Source of the DNA: Margaritispora aquatica | Lineage: Eukaryota; Ascomycota; Leotiomycetes; Helotiales; Discinellaceae | Length of the DNA: 64,000 bases | Reading direction: 5' to 3' | NCBI GenBank assembly: GCA_007644065.1 | Contig: VJWN01000003.1 | Location: 992,001-1,056,000, forward strand | Shown: positions 47,205 to 58,413 of the stretch, piece after piece | Layout of the letters: each line of letters opens with the position of its first letter | Position numbering within the stretch: the first letter of the stretch is position 1 | The notes under the pieces: generated by a model | Told to the model about the DNA's origin: nothing | Databases searched by the model: none | The model's input: the letters and a program-made list of their open reading frames with translations, nothing else | Program-made: the position numbers and the translations under genes

Positions 47205-47841
47205 GTGGGGCGTGTCTATTGAATGCGAGCGGGGAATGTAGCGGAGTGAATAGGCGGTGTGTGGATTTCTTGAGGTTACAGAGGGGGAAAAGGTGTGTAG
47301 GCTGAGAAATGGATATTTGTACGAAGGAAAAGCGGATGTGGTTCGAATGTTACAGTAGAAGAGGATTTGCCAAGACATACTTTCGTTAACCTTTAGTCTA
47401 TACAATGCTAGTCTCTCCAAAAATTCACGGTCCGAATGATCTGCTTGCAGAATGGAAAGCAGATTTGAGGACCTGTATCTCTGGCAGCCTCCAGCGGTCT
47501 TTGGTCGAGTAGAAATGACAGGCGGAAACCGGCAAAATCCCTACGGGAGCAGGAAACCGAGTCCTTTCTTTTATTAAAAAACCCTCCCTTATTGCTTATT
47601 TTTTTTCCTACTATCCATTGTTTAAAACCCGTGTCCCTCTATCTTTTCCAACGATAGTACCCTAAAACCGCGGGTTTTACTATACTTTTATAAGTTTTCC
47701 TCTAACTCGCTTAATTTTTACGACATTTGTAGGTTTGTTTTACTTTGTTTTACGCTACTTTTGTACCTTCGATAGTCCCATCCTCTCTCTCCCTCTATCC
47801 TTTCTCTCTCTCCATTCTCTCACTTTTTCTTTTAACCATTG
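47205..47841. other. Low-complexity stretch
   Basis: About 0.6 kb, rich in T and C in its second half, with CTCTCTCTCC-type tracts at 47780-47820. No gene is visible. It directly abuts a poly-T run. Confidence 0.5.
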
Positions 47842-47934
47842 TTTTTTTTTTTTTTTTTTTTTTGGCAAAAAAACACTTCGGTCCGTGACCGAACCCGACA
47901 TACTCGTGATCTAGCGAGCAATCCTAAAAGAGCG
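47842..47934 (-). mobile_element. Possible 3' end of a retroelement (poly-A tail on minus strand)
   Basis: A run of 22 T (47842-47863) is, on the minus strand, a poly-A tail. It is preceded on that strand by a GC-richer segment containing GGGTTCGGTCACGG, which resembles an RNA polymerase III B box. Similarity to the NFX1-type protein begins right after this block, near 47935. A 5'-truncated LINE or SINE fragment inserted into the gene would look like this. No target duplication was found. Confidence 0.3.
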
Positions 47935-50900
47935 ATGATTAAACTTCACTTAGCAAGTCCCACTAATCAGGTCGACCTATCTAACCTTGTCTACCTAATA
48001 AGCAACAACAAAGATTCACTTTCGTCATGCAGACCACTTATCCTCGTTGAGTTTCCTGCTGTGTTATATAACTCCTTTGAGGGAGTTCTGCGATGTCTTC
48101 AAAATCTACACAAGGATCCAGCTTATATTCCATTTGCTACATGGTTGGTTCCCCGTGTGCACAATGATTCATTTCTCCAAAACCGAGCAGCAACGTATGC
48201 CGATGGCAAAATCATTGTGCCTCCACCCAAATACCTTTTAAACAACCTCCATTTCGACCACGACCTCTCCTGTATCCCAACACCCGCAGGCGAGAGCAGT
48301 AACGGTTCTACACCACTATCTTTCTCACTCCCACAAGATTCCCACTTATTATCCACACAGCTCTCGGAATCAACAACCCTTGATGCCGGCCAGGCGGATG
48401 CTTTCGTTTCAGCGTTAAAACATCAACTTGCCCTTATTCAGGAACCTCCAGGGACTGGAAAGTCTTCTCTTTCACGACGGTACCTGATGGTTCCTGGGTC
48501 CTGGGTCCCTGGGCTGGGGGGGATGGAAGAAATGGGGAAGTGGCACACAGAATGTGATAGAAGGAGAAGGCGCGGAGGTAGAGGGTTGCTGGGGATTTTG
48601 GGGCGGGTGGGGTTGAAGAAGAGATTTCCAGAGCAGGCGGAGGGCATATTCGGTAGTGCATCTGAAAAGGGGGGGATGATGGTGCGATTGAAACTTGGTT
48701 GTCTGGCAATGCACCTGGTGACTGGTGTGATGGTAACACCGAACGCTCCATCGAACAGCTGCTCCTTGTGAGTATCTGGACCTTGACGAACTCAGAGCGC
48801 ACTCGTCTTTACCAATACTGGCACAATTCCGCTATCAGCGAACTTTCGCAGCAGTTGCACGACCTAATGCAAAGACACTTCGCGGCGAAGCAACGCCTCA
48901 CAATTCTATGCAATACACCACAAACACAATTTCTTGACCAATTTCATGTTGTGGGTGTAACAACCACTGGCCTGGCAAATAATTGTGATCTTTTACGCGG
49001 CCTCGGCGCCAAAGTTCTGATCTGTGAAGAAGCTGGAGAGGTGCTGGAAGCGCATGTTCTCACTGTGCTATTACCGTCGATTCAGCATGCGATATTGATT
49101 GGGGATCATCTTCAATTGCGTCCACGAATTTCAAACCTCAAGCTCTCGATGGATTATGACCGCGCAGGGCCCAAATATAACCTCGATGAGTCCCTGTTCG
49201 AACGACTAGCCAACTTGCGTTGCGGGGACTCGAATATGAGCGGAGGAGAGGGAGAGGGAGGTGGAGAGAGCCAGTTTCCTATGGTACAGCTAGTTCATCA
49301 GCGACGAATGCATCCTGCAATCTCCACCCTCGTTCGCGAGACGCTTTACCCTCACCTTCAGGACCACCCAAACACAACCTCCTACTCTGAAGTCTTCGGT
49401 ATGAAGCGCAGGTTATTTTGGCTGGACCACCGCAATATAGAGGACGCTGGTAATCCTGACGAGCCAATGCAAAGCAAGACAAATATGTGGGAGGCCAAAA
49501 TGGTGACGGGGTTAGTAAGGCATCTCTGTAGAAAAGGAAAGTATAAGCCTGGTGAAATTGCAGTGTTGACGCCTTATGTGGCGCAGTTGAGGATATTGAG
49601 GGATATGCTGGGGGAGATAGTAGAGTTGATCATTGGGGAGAGGGATTTGGCGGATCTAGATGCCTCGGACGCAGAGGTGGGTGATAGAGACAGTGCTAGT
49701 AGGAGGAAGCGGCTACCGCCAAAACAGCAGCAACAGATGGTAGGAAAAGGGACGTTGTTGGATGGGTTGAGAATAGCAAGCGTGGACAATTTCCAGGTAA
49801 AAGAACTTGCAAATCAATTGTCTGGCCAATACTTACCCTCCTTTTTCTTGTCAGGGCGAGGAGGCAACTATCATTATAGTCTCCTTAGTACGAAGCAACA
49901 AAAATCAAAATTGTGGGTTTCTCAAGACACCTAACAGAATCAACGTTCTCTTAAGGTAAGCATTGGAGCTCGCTACTTCACACCCTGCCTATCCAAATGA
50001 CAACTAAGTAACTTACTTGTAACTTTTAGTCGCGCCAAACACGGCATGTACATAATTGGAAATGCCAATACCTCCTCTGGCGTTTCAATGTGGTCTTCCG
50101 TCATTCAATTGTTAGAAAAAAATGACAACATTGGTCGAGAACTACAACTCTGTTGCTCCCGTCACCCTAACAACAAAATCCTCATCTCCTCTCCTGAAGA
50201 CTTTCTCATCCACGCCCCAGAAGGTGGATGTGCAGAGAAATGCGGGTTGAGGCTGTCGAGATGCGGACATAGCTGCGCGGTCAAGTGCCATTCGAAGACG
50301 CTACATAAAGCAGTTAAGTGTATGGAGTTGTGTACAAGAGTGAGGGAGTGTGGACATTTATGCTCCAAAAAATGCCATGCCCCGTGCGGAAAATGCCCCG
50401 AAAAAGTCTTAGATGTTGTACTTCCATGCGGACATACAGCCAAAGAGATGGAATGCCAATATATGGGAAATCTTACGGACGTGAAATGCAAACAGCTTGT
50501 GGAGCGAGAAATGCCCGACTACGACCATACTATCAAGGTACGATGTCATGAACGCTCAAATGATATCAAATGCTCGCATTCATGCGACAGCCTCCTGCCT
50601 TGCGGGCACAGCTGCCAAAAGCTGTGCTGGAGGTGTAGTCAGAGTCAGATTGATGATCAACACGGTTCTTGTGAAATTCCCTGCGGGCGATCATTCACAA
50701 CCTGTTCCCACACCTGCGATGAGCCATGCCATTCTAGCACTCACTGTCCTCCCTGTAATTGACCCTGTGAGGTCCGTTGCAGACATAGTAGATGCCCTAA
50801 GACGTGTAATAATCCGTGCCCCCCTTGCGCGGAGCAATGTGGATGGAGTTGTGAACACCGAGACATTCGCTGCAGTATGCCATGCGCGGTCCCATGTGAC

Positions 50901-52407
50901 ATCATTCCTTGCGATCGCCGCTGTGAAAAGAAGCTGGTAGCTTGTGGACACCAGTGTCCAGGGGTTTGTGGAGAGCTGTGTCCGGATTCAAAGTTTTGCC
51001 TAACCTGTGCGCCAGATATTGGTAAGCGTACTGTCGATTATGTTATGTTTGAGGAATACGACGAAATTAATATCGACGAAAACCCATTGATCTTTCTCTC
51101 CTGTGGGCACTTTTACACGATTTCCAGCCTTGACGGCATTATGGATCTGAATCAATACTATACCATTGATTCCCAAAATGGCAAGATTGTCTGTCCAAAG
51201 CCTTCGGCACGTGTAGTAACGTCTGGGAGCACGCCTAAAGGATGCCCAGAATGTCGCATGCCACTGAGAGATATCGATCGCTATAACCGGGTCGTTAAGA
51301 CAGCATTTCTGCACGAGGCAACGAAAAGGTTTGTCACATGGTCACATTCGAGGTACGTGGAATTGGAAGAGGAAGTTCAGAAACGAGAAACGAAGATTGA
51401 GAGTGAGGATGAGAGAAAGGAGTTCATACTAGACTGGTCACAGGAAATTGCTAAGTCCAGGGACTCGAATCAAGTTAAGAGTTCCCTGAAGGCATACGAA
51501 GCGGAAGGAACTCGACTACAATCACGTATCAACAAATACATCAAATCTGTAGGGAAGACAGAGCAGCCGTTTGGGAGGGTGAATAGTATATTTGCCTCCG
51601 CAGTTGCTAGACAGAAGGACACAACAACAAATCTCTGGGAGTTTGATCAATCGGCGATTCAAACTGGCTTCCAATTCCATGGTGAATGTTTTAGTCTTCG
51701 GCTCGGCTACGCCACCCTCTCGGATTTTGATAGAATCTACAGCAACAACACCATCGATCCCCGTATCCGTTTGGCGTTGCGCAATATCGTGGCAGACCGG
51801 ATTAAAGAGCTGATAGCCAAGTCTCTCTCACTTATAGATTCCTGCCGAAATGCCAAATTCCCACAACAAGAGGTGGAAGCGCGGATCTTCTACGCGCTGC
51901 TCTTAATGCTCTCGCTTAGCAATTCACGAGCACAGGGCCAGTCAATCGATGCGGCTGCCGAGAACTCGGTACATCAGCGGGCGAAAGAGTCCATAGAGAA
52001 GTGTCAAACTCTATGTTTGCAATATCCAGGCACGCTTGCACGCCTGAAGGACCGTGTTGAGAAGGCGGAGAGATCGGTTAATAGTGTGACTTTTTTCAGT
52101 TTGGTAACGACAGAGGAAATGCGGCAGGTTTACAGAGCTATGGCGGAGCAGTTTTCGGGGACAGGTCATTGGTATTATTGTCGGAATAATCATCCTGTAA
52201 GTCTCTACCGGTATATGATGTCTAGACAACCTTGCCCTCAAGTTCTGATCATCATTTGAATCGCAGTTCACGGTGGGAGAGTGCGGAATGCCAATGGAAG
52301 AAGCTCGATGTCCGCAATGCGAGGAGCCGGTCGGAGGTCAGAACCATGTTCCTGTCCAAGGGGTCCGCAGAGCGGAGGAGTTGGAACTTGAGTTTGGTAG
52401 TGTTTAG
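47935..52407 (+). pseudogene. NFX1-type zinc-finger SF1 helicase, decayed
   Basis: Relatives (ZNFX1/NFX1-type, fungal heterochromatin and small-RNA helicases) have a UPF1-like helicase core and a Cys-rich zinc-finger array. The order here is: a pre-helicase segment; Walker A PPGTGKS at about 48448; a replaced or deleted region of about 100 codons; then the core with CEEAGEVLEAH, GDHLQLRP and VHQRRMHPAIS. Introns lie at 49797-49854, 49956-50029 and 52197-52266. After them come NRINVLLSRAKHGMYIIGN, at least six NFX1 fingers (about 50210-51000), a helical region and a C-terminal RZ-like finger ending CPQCEEPVGGQNH. Defects: no N-terminal part; a frame change at the G7 run 48669-48675; and an in-frame TGA at 50760-50762 inside the finger array. 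Downstream of the TGA the frame stays open for 478 codons. The family's RNA-interference link makes this loss interesting. Confidence 0.82.
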
Positions 52408-53266
52408 TTGTGCTACAGCAAGAGCGATAGTTTTCGAACTTACGGAAACCAAGTTTTCAACAATTGCGCCGACGGGGTGTGAGTGTGTGGGCTTAAGTGC
52501 CCTTGATCCATATATACTTTTACATAGCAGGTGCGGCATGCGTACACTCGCTCTATTGAAAGCAAAGGTGCTATTGTTCCTATCTATCTTTCCATAGCGA
52601 TCCCGACATTATAACTTGTTTGCTCCCTAGCTTTCTCTCCTGTTTGAAGCTCAGCCAATGGTCCCTTTCGTCCAAACTTTAAAAGTTCGTGTTTTCCTAT
52701 CTTAACTTAGAAGCGGTCACAAGTATCTCGAACTTATCCAATAGAAAATCATGTATCCCAAACTGATGAGATCCTGGCTTTCTTGTCTGTAGACCAATCA
52801 TGTGAATATATACTACGCCTATTCCATTCTAGGCTCTGGAACCCTATTTACCATATCAATAGATATCATAAAGCTTTCAAAAGAAAAACAATCATGGAAA
52901 AGCTAGAATTAACCCTAATTAGTATTTAGAAGCTCCATATGAACGAGTGAACACTTGTGATATCTTCAATTGTGTTATTCGCTGATCGTGAGATAAAGTT
53001 CTATCTTGCTTTCACTCGTAAGCCAAAAGCGTTGAATGCCCCACTCCAATTTAGGGCAAGATTTGCACTCGGATCCGAACCCTTCCTCCGCGATGTTGAC
53101 AAATATACTCCCTCGCTTAGCGACGATCTTAGGTTCAAACATGCCATACTAAGCATTTCCACTCGAGTATATAAACAGTTAATTCTTCTCATTCTTCACA
53201 TTCATCTCGATATCCAATCTTCTCTTCTCATCTTCAGATCTCATTCTTTCACTACAACAAGAAACA
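52408..53266. other. Intergenic stretch upstream of the aldo/keto reductase
   Basis: 859 bp with no supported gene. A plus frame at 52957-53373 overlaps the start of the reductase out of frame and is a shadow. The region just before 53267 is pyrimidine-rich and TATA-containing (ATATAAACAG near 53169), a likely core promoter. Confidence 0.5.
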
Positions 53267-54550
53267 ATGTCGCACGTCAAACTTCCAGTTCAACTTGCCT
53301 TCGGCACCGGACATTGGAACAGCGATCCCGCCAATGCCCAGCTCCAGCAAGATCTCATAGCAGCACTCCATAAGCATGAAATCAAGATTCTAGACACAGC
53401 AAGGCAATACGTTCGTCTTCCCACTCTTCCTCATCCCCCTTCTTCATGTTTCCACCTCCAAAACCCCAGTTCAAAACCTAAGCCCAAACTCAACCTCCAA
53501 AATTAACCACCTCTCCCACCCTACAGGGTCAAGGCGCATCGGAAATCTACTTAGGCCAAGCCAAGCTTCCCTCAATATTCAAAATTACGACTAAAGCCCT
53601 CGGGGGCGTCGTTCCCGGCGGCTCAACCAAAGCCGGGATAAAGAAAGACTGGGACCAGACAGAAGCCGCTTTGCAAACCAAGCACGTGGATATGTATCTC
53701 CTTCATGCCCCGGCTGAAGACACGCCTATTCCAGAGACACTAGATGCGATCCAAGCTCTGTTTCTTGAGGGGCATTTCACTGAGGTATGCGTTTCCCCTT
53801 CTTTGTACTTCGAAACCATCCTGGTCGGTGTTATCTTCTCTTTCCTTTCTCAAGCATAGTGAAGCATTGTAAGAGTAGATGCAGACGCAGAAGCCAGACA
53901 CCCAGCACCAAGAAGCAAAACCATTAACACCCCCTCCCCCACCCTAGTTCGGACTCTCCAACTTCTCCCCCACCCAAGTCCTCGCAATCCACACCTACTG
54001 CACCACGCACTCCTATATCCTCCCCACAGTCTACCAAGGGATCTACTCGCCGCTCAACCGGCTCAGCGAGCCAACCCTCCTCCCCCTCCTCCGCCGCCTC
54101 GGGATAAAATACCAAGCGTATTCCATCCTCGGTTCCGGCACCCTGCTTGCCACACCAGCAGACGTTGAAACCGGGAAGCGACGCTTCGATCCTAGCACGG
54201 TGGTTGGGAAGATTCTCAAGGCGCAATATGGAGGAGAGAGCTATTTGAGGTTTTTGGAGGGGTACGCGGACTTAGCTGAGGAATCTGGGGCAGGGAGGGC
54301 AGGGATGGCATATAGATGGGCGGTGTGGGGGTCGCAAATTGGAAAAGGAAAGCACGGGCAGGAGGACGCGGTAGTTCTTGGAGCGAGTAGTGTGGCTCAG
54401 TTGGAAGAGACGATGGCGGAGATTAAGAAAGGTCCGTTGGAGGGGTGGGTGTTGGAGAGATTGGATGCGTTGTGGAAGAGTGTGGAAGGGGATGCGGCGG
54501 AGGATAATTTTGCGACTTACAAGAAATTGGTGAAAGCCGGTGCGCTTTAG
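53267..54550 (+). CDS. Aldo/keto reductase (AKR, aflatoxin-aldehyde-reductase-like)
   Basis: NADPH-dependent reductase of aldehydes and ketones, predicted cytosolic. Exons are 53267-53410, 53527-53784 and 53948-54550, giving 334 residues. The AKR catalytic tetrad is visible: Asp43 and Tyr48 in ILDTARQYG, Lys71 in FKITTKALGG and His108 in YLLHAPAED. The barrel continues with FGLSNFSPTQV, VYQGIYSPLNR and GIKYQAYSILGSGTL. The cofactor-binding end is VVLGASSVAQLEETM. The spacing and the QGIYSPLNR block match the AKR7-type group. Introns are 116 and 163 nt, longer than average here, and the first has the donor GTTCGT. There is no neighbour that suggests a specific pathway. Confidence 0.92.
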
Positions 54551-55227
54551 GAGTTGAAAGGAAGCTCGGAACTGTGTTCAAGGAAGCAACACTGGAAGAG
54601 GTGAACATGGCATGGTATCTTTGATAGCCATGATGTGACGGGGATATGGTATATTTCATTTGTGATTAAGGATATCTAGCTAAAGTAATGCTGCTCAAAT
54701 GTCAGCCGTACTCAGATGCTATGATTAGGAAGCTAACTAACCTTCTTGTCCACTAATTCTCGCTTGTTCTCATCTGGGCTTCACAACTGGTGAATGCTGC
54801 TCTATACATCGACGATAATATGCTAGGTAATCTAGCTAGTACTTGTCCATGGCTCTAGTTTGGGCAACTTAAAGTTGTCGTTGTGTTTCGTCCTGGGTTC
54901 TCGTTGCCAGATTGAATTTGAATCGCCGTGAGCGTCTGAACACCGTCCAGGCACATCTCAATTTAAGATCCAAGCGGTAAGATACAGGACTTCTCCTTCT
55001 GGTATCTAGTGTCTCTTCTTGAATCCTTCATCACAATTAGCAAATCCACCAATCACGAGGATATAACTCACTGATTCCTAGCCAAGCCTTTCATAACCGT
55101 ATTATCGGCATGAATTATGATCTTGCCATATTCAGTCATTGTCCCAGCTCATAATACGAGCCAAAAATCACTCTCACTCCAGCCCAATTTTGATTCCATC
55201 TTATCTCTTCCCATCTTTTGCACGACC
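54551..55227. other. Intergenic stretch, no gene seen
   Basis: 677 bp between the reductase 3' end and the orphan membrane protein's 3' end. Only short frames are present, including one at 54423-54659 minus that overlaps the reductase. Confidence 0.5.
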
Positions 55228-55785
55228 TCAAGTCAACGCACACCATAGCCCCCATCCCGCCCCAACAATCCACCACCCCGGCCACAGCACCAACAAAATG
55301 ATAGGATTGCCGAACCCAAACAAGAAAACCATCATCTCCCACCACAGCTTCTGTCTTATGGGCTCCATCAACTTCCACCATTTCCTCACACCCACACCGG
55401 ATACCTTTGCCACAAAACCACCCGCAAACCACGACTGAACGAGCAGGACCTTTGACGCATACCAAGAGTGCATGAGCAAGATCCTCGAGGCGTACCACGA
55501 GTGTAGCAATAACAGCTGGGAGATATACATTGTGCTCATCGTAAGCACCCAGGAGGCTCGTAGTGTGTGTAGGATGAGCAGCCGCGAAATATTGATGGAC
55601 CTCAGCGAAAGCACGTACATGCGGAGTAAGAGAAAGAGGGAAGTGCTGCTGAGGAGGGTTTGGAGATTGCCGATTAGGAGGAGGGTGTTGGTTATGGCTG
55701 GGGAGAGAAGAATGAGGCTTTGCGCTGCTGTATCGGTCTTCTTGGTGGTGTGGGTGAGCATTGTGGAGGGAGCGAAGACGTCCAT
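55228..55785 (-). CDS. Orphan hydrophobic protein, probable membrane protein
   Basis: Single-exon frame of 185 residues starting MDVFAPSTMLTHTTKK. Residues about 20-55 and 55-90 are Leu/Ser-rich and hydrophobic. Then a short internal repeat occurs about three times (LLLHSWYASRI, LLMHSWYASKV, LLVQSWFAGGF). The C-terminus is Trp-rich and strongly hydrophobic (FLFGFGNPIILLVLW), probably a transmembrane helix near the end. No family is recognised. A second, longer frame on the same strand (55136-55849, 237 codons) overlaps it. I prefer this one because its composition, with aromatic residues at helix borders, looks like a real membrane protein. Both could be spurious. Confidence 0.5.
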   Translation of the reverse strand: MDVFAPSTMLTHTTKKTDTAAQSLILLSPAITNTLLLIGNLQTLLSSTSLFLLLRMYVLSLRSINISRLLILHTLRASWVLTMSTMYISQLLLLHSWYASRILLMHSWYASKVLLVQSWFAGGFVAKVSGVGVRKWWKLMEPIRQKLWWEMMVFLFGFGNPIILLVLWPGWWIVGAGWGLWCALT

Positions 55786-57222
55786 TTCGTAGATGGTTGG
55801 TTGGTGGAGGGGTATTGTACCGGTATGTGATATGGATTTTGAGGCTCAACTATCGGCTTTGAATCCGAGCTGGTAGCTCGTTTCTAATAGGAATCCAAGT
55901 CGGAGTTTTTGAAGGGAGAAAAATGCAAGAGAAAAAGATGTATGACCGAGAAAGCTGGTGATAACTTGAAGAGAGACGGCTCTATAATATGTCCTGGATT
56001 TATGAGAATGACTAGATCAGTTGGACCGGTGTCGGCGGCTAGATGTCTCCCCCAGATCCACCAGTTTTCTAATCATGTGAGTAGAAGTATTGAAAGTAAG
56101 AAAAGACAATGTGATAATGCAAAGATGCTAGATATTCTTCAATTGTAACAAGCTCTATAACAGTATATGAAAGCTCAAGAAGCAAATGATATGATTTACC
56201 CCTCCATACTGGTGGGGGTTGAAGTCCATATATACCTATCGCAGCTCTCGACCCACGAACGGTGCAAGCAACCCAATCTGGTTATGCCGCCGCCGAGACA
56301 TGCACCGGAGACCACATCCCCAACCTATCATGAGGCAGTGAAAGCTGCTCTCTCAGAACACCTGCATTCGCTTGTTGGATGGTGGCTTTACACGTGTATT
56401 GGCATTCCAGCCTCCATGCAGACCCTAACCAGGAGTTCCACTTGGGCAGCGAAACATGAGAGAGAATTTTGATTGTCAAGAAGTGAGGTGAGCGGGATGA
56501 GTGAAATGCAGAAGTTTTGCATATGCAACGGCTGAGGAGGATAAGGAAAAGAATGCTGGCTATCTGTAAGGCAGTGTTGGATATTGCAGGAGTTCAAGAA
56601 CAGTTTGGAGTAAAGAAAAGTGGTGGATGTAGCCTCGGAATTGATCGCTGTGAGGACCGTGGGAGCAGGTCAAAGATTGGTTGGTTAAATCCTCCTCGCT
56701 TAGCGTGGGGTCGAGGGATTGTTGCCCTACAGTAAGGTAACTAAGGTAGTGTAGCTCCCTCCCATCCCTCAGTGTTTATTTACTTCGAGATGGACAGCTG
56801 ATGAGGGCGAGAGAGATGTTGATCAAACATGTGGTCGAAGCGGTGGCTGAGGGAAAACCAAGACCATAGGCTGACATAAGGTAGCCCGAAAAAGACCAAA
56901 GAATTTAAGAACGGGGTGCATCGTCCCATGGTCCCAGTGTATGAGATTCGGTTGTCATAACTTCATATCATGACTCGGGAAGACCATACATATAGCAACC
57001 ACCAGCAAAGGAGGTTCAGCACGACTAGAGAGTATTGGTCCATGAAGCTTCAGCAGAAAACATCTATAATAAGATGATTACTTGCATAGTATATATCCTG
57101 AGATGCGAATGTTCTTCCCGCTAGAGTAGACATGGGAGGACAGTAGAGACTTCATTCCTTGATCTACCGACGTAGAACAGGCATTGTTGGCGAAGCTGAG
57201 GAAGCGCTAATGTGCCTTTGTA
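55786..57222. other. Gene-poor stretch, no gene seen
   Basis: 1.4 kb. Short frames on both strands, none with a domain or a credible splice chain. It contains the upstream region of the orphan membrane protein and the 3' side of the TPR gene. Confidence 0.55.
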
Positions 57223-58239
57223 CTAAGAACCACCTCCTTGATTGAAGTTCATGGAATAACCACCTGTTTTAGGATCTTTAACCATATTGAAATTGTCCGT
57301 AGACAATCCAAACGGTTTCAAAATCCCATTACCAAGCTATAAATCATCAGAAAACTCTTTAAAAACACAGCCAAGAACTCAAGTACTTACGGATTTCAAC
57401 TTCCCCATCATCTCACCCATCTCTGTTTCCTGTGCCGCCTTTGTTCTCGGTGGCAAAGCGACAAGCTGCTGCTGGACGATCTTCCGATCCGCTACTGAGA
57501 GATTGGGCATCTTAGACAAAGTCTTGTAGTCTACAGATGATCGTCAGCCAAACACCCAAGAATGATAGACCAGAAACTCACCCTCCATAGCACCCTCCAG
57601 ATTCGACCACCCACCCTGCTCACTGCGCGCTCTTCCCCTCCTCATTAAAGCCTTCGCGCGTATCCTCTCGATATCGGCTTCTCTTTTGCCTTTATCAGAT
57701 ATATCCTCCGCCTTCGCAGCACCCGCACTGACAATTTCCTCGTCCGCTTCCTCTTCCTCTACTTTGCCTGCTTCCTCCTTATCCTCTACAGCTGCCCCAT
57801 CCCCTCCGGCTTTCTTCTCTTCCCCCCGTCCCTGTAGCCTATCTAGTCCCTCCAACGCCTTTCCTGCAGCAGTAACAGCCTCCTTCCACTCGCCCAACTT
57901 CAGCCAACAAGCCGCAACATTGCTCCTCAGCACCGCGACCTCGTAATCCAGGTAATTCGGACATGTCTTGAGCGCTTTGTCGTATTCGTCGATCGCATCT
58001 TTGAAGGAAGCTTTCCCGAACAGCTCGTTAGCGATCTTCTTCTGCTCGTTGGACTCCGAGAGGAGTGTCTGCCAACTATTTAGCTTTGGTGATCCTGGCT
58101 TGCCAGCTAGACTTACAGCTTCTTCTTCGGGAGAGAATCGAATCACCTCCTCTGGCTCTGCGGGAATCGCATCTTTCTTCTCATCCTTCTTTAAATTCTC
58201 ACCAGGTCTGCGATTAAACCTCCCCGTTCGTGTCGTCAT
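57223..58239 (-). CDS. TPR protein, TTC1-like co-chaperone adaptor
   Basis: Small tetratricopeptide protein; animal TTC1 links Hsp90/Hsp70 to other partners. Exons in minus order are 58239-57582, 57530-57391 and 57336-57223, giving 303 residues. After a charged N-terminus come TPR motifs: [20 protein letters not shown], then [20 protein letters not shown], and a third unit containing [19 protein letters not shown]. An acidic Glu/Ala/Gly insert lies between units two and three. The C-terminus ([36 protein letters not shown]) matches the family. An upstream in-frame ATG at 58350 would add 37 residues, but the ATG at 58239 starts with [11 protein letters not shown], which looks more natural. It shares a 174-bp divergent promoter with the HAD gene. 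Confidence 0.9.
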
Positions 58240-58413
58240 GTTTGCGCATTGAAGTTGGACACTAAATCGCGAAGAATACCAAGCGCGGAGGGGTTCCGCC
58301 CAAATTTCCAGAGGCATATCTACCCCACCAACCTCACTTCTCCCCGCCATTGCACTCCATAAACCATATAGAAGCCACCAACTACGTAGTTTTCAATTCC
58401 CTCAATTCGAATC
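58240..58413. promoter_or_regulatory. Short divergent promoter, TPR gene and HAD phosphatase
   Basis: Only 174 bp separate the two start codons, so the genes very likely share one bidirectional promoter. No specific site is recognised. Confidence 0.5.

Noticed and set aside
50877..52259. Separate gene made of the second half of the zinc-finger region
   Set aside because: It is in the same frame as the helicase relic, and the zinc-finger array runs across the TGA, so it is one gene with an interruption.
57686..58252. Plus-strand Ser/Ala-rich frames over the TPR gene
   Set aside because: Antisense shadows of Glu/Lys/Ala codons in the TPR protein, which has family motifs and proper splicing.
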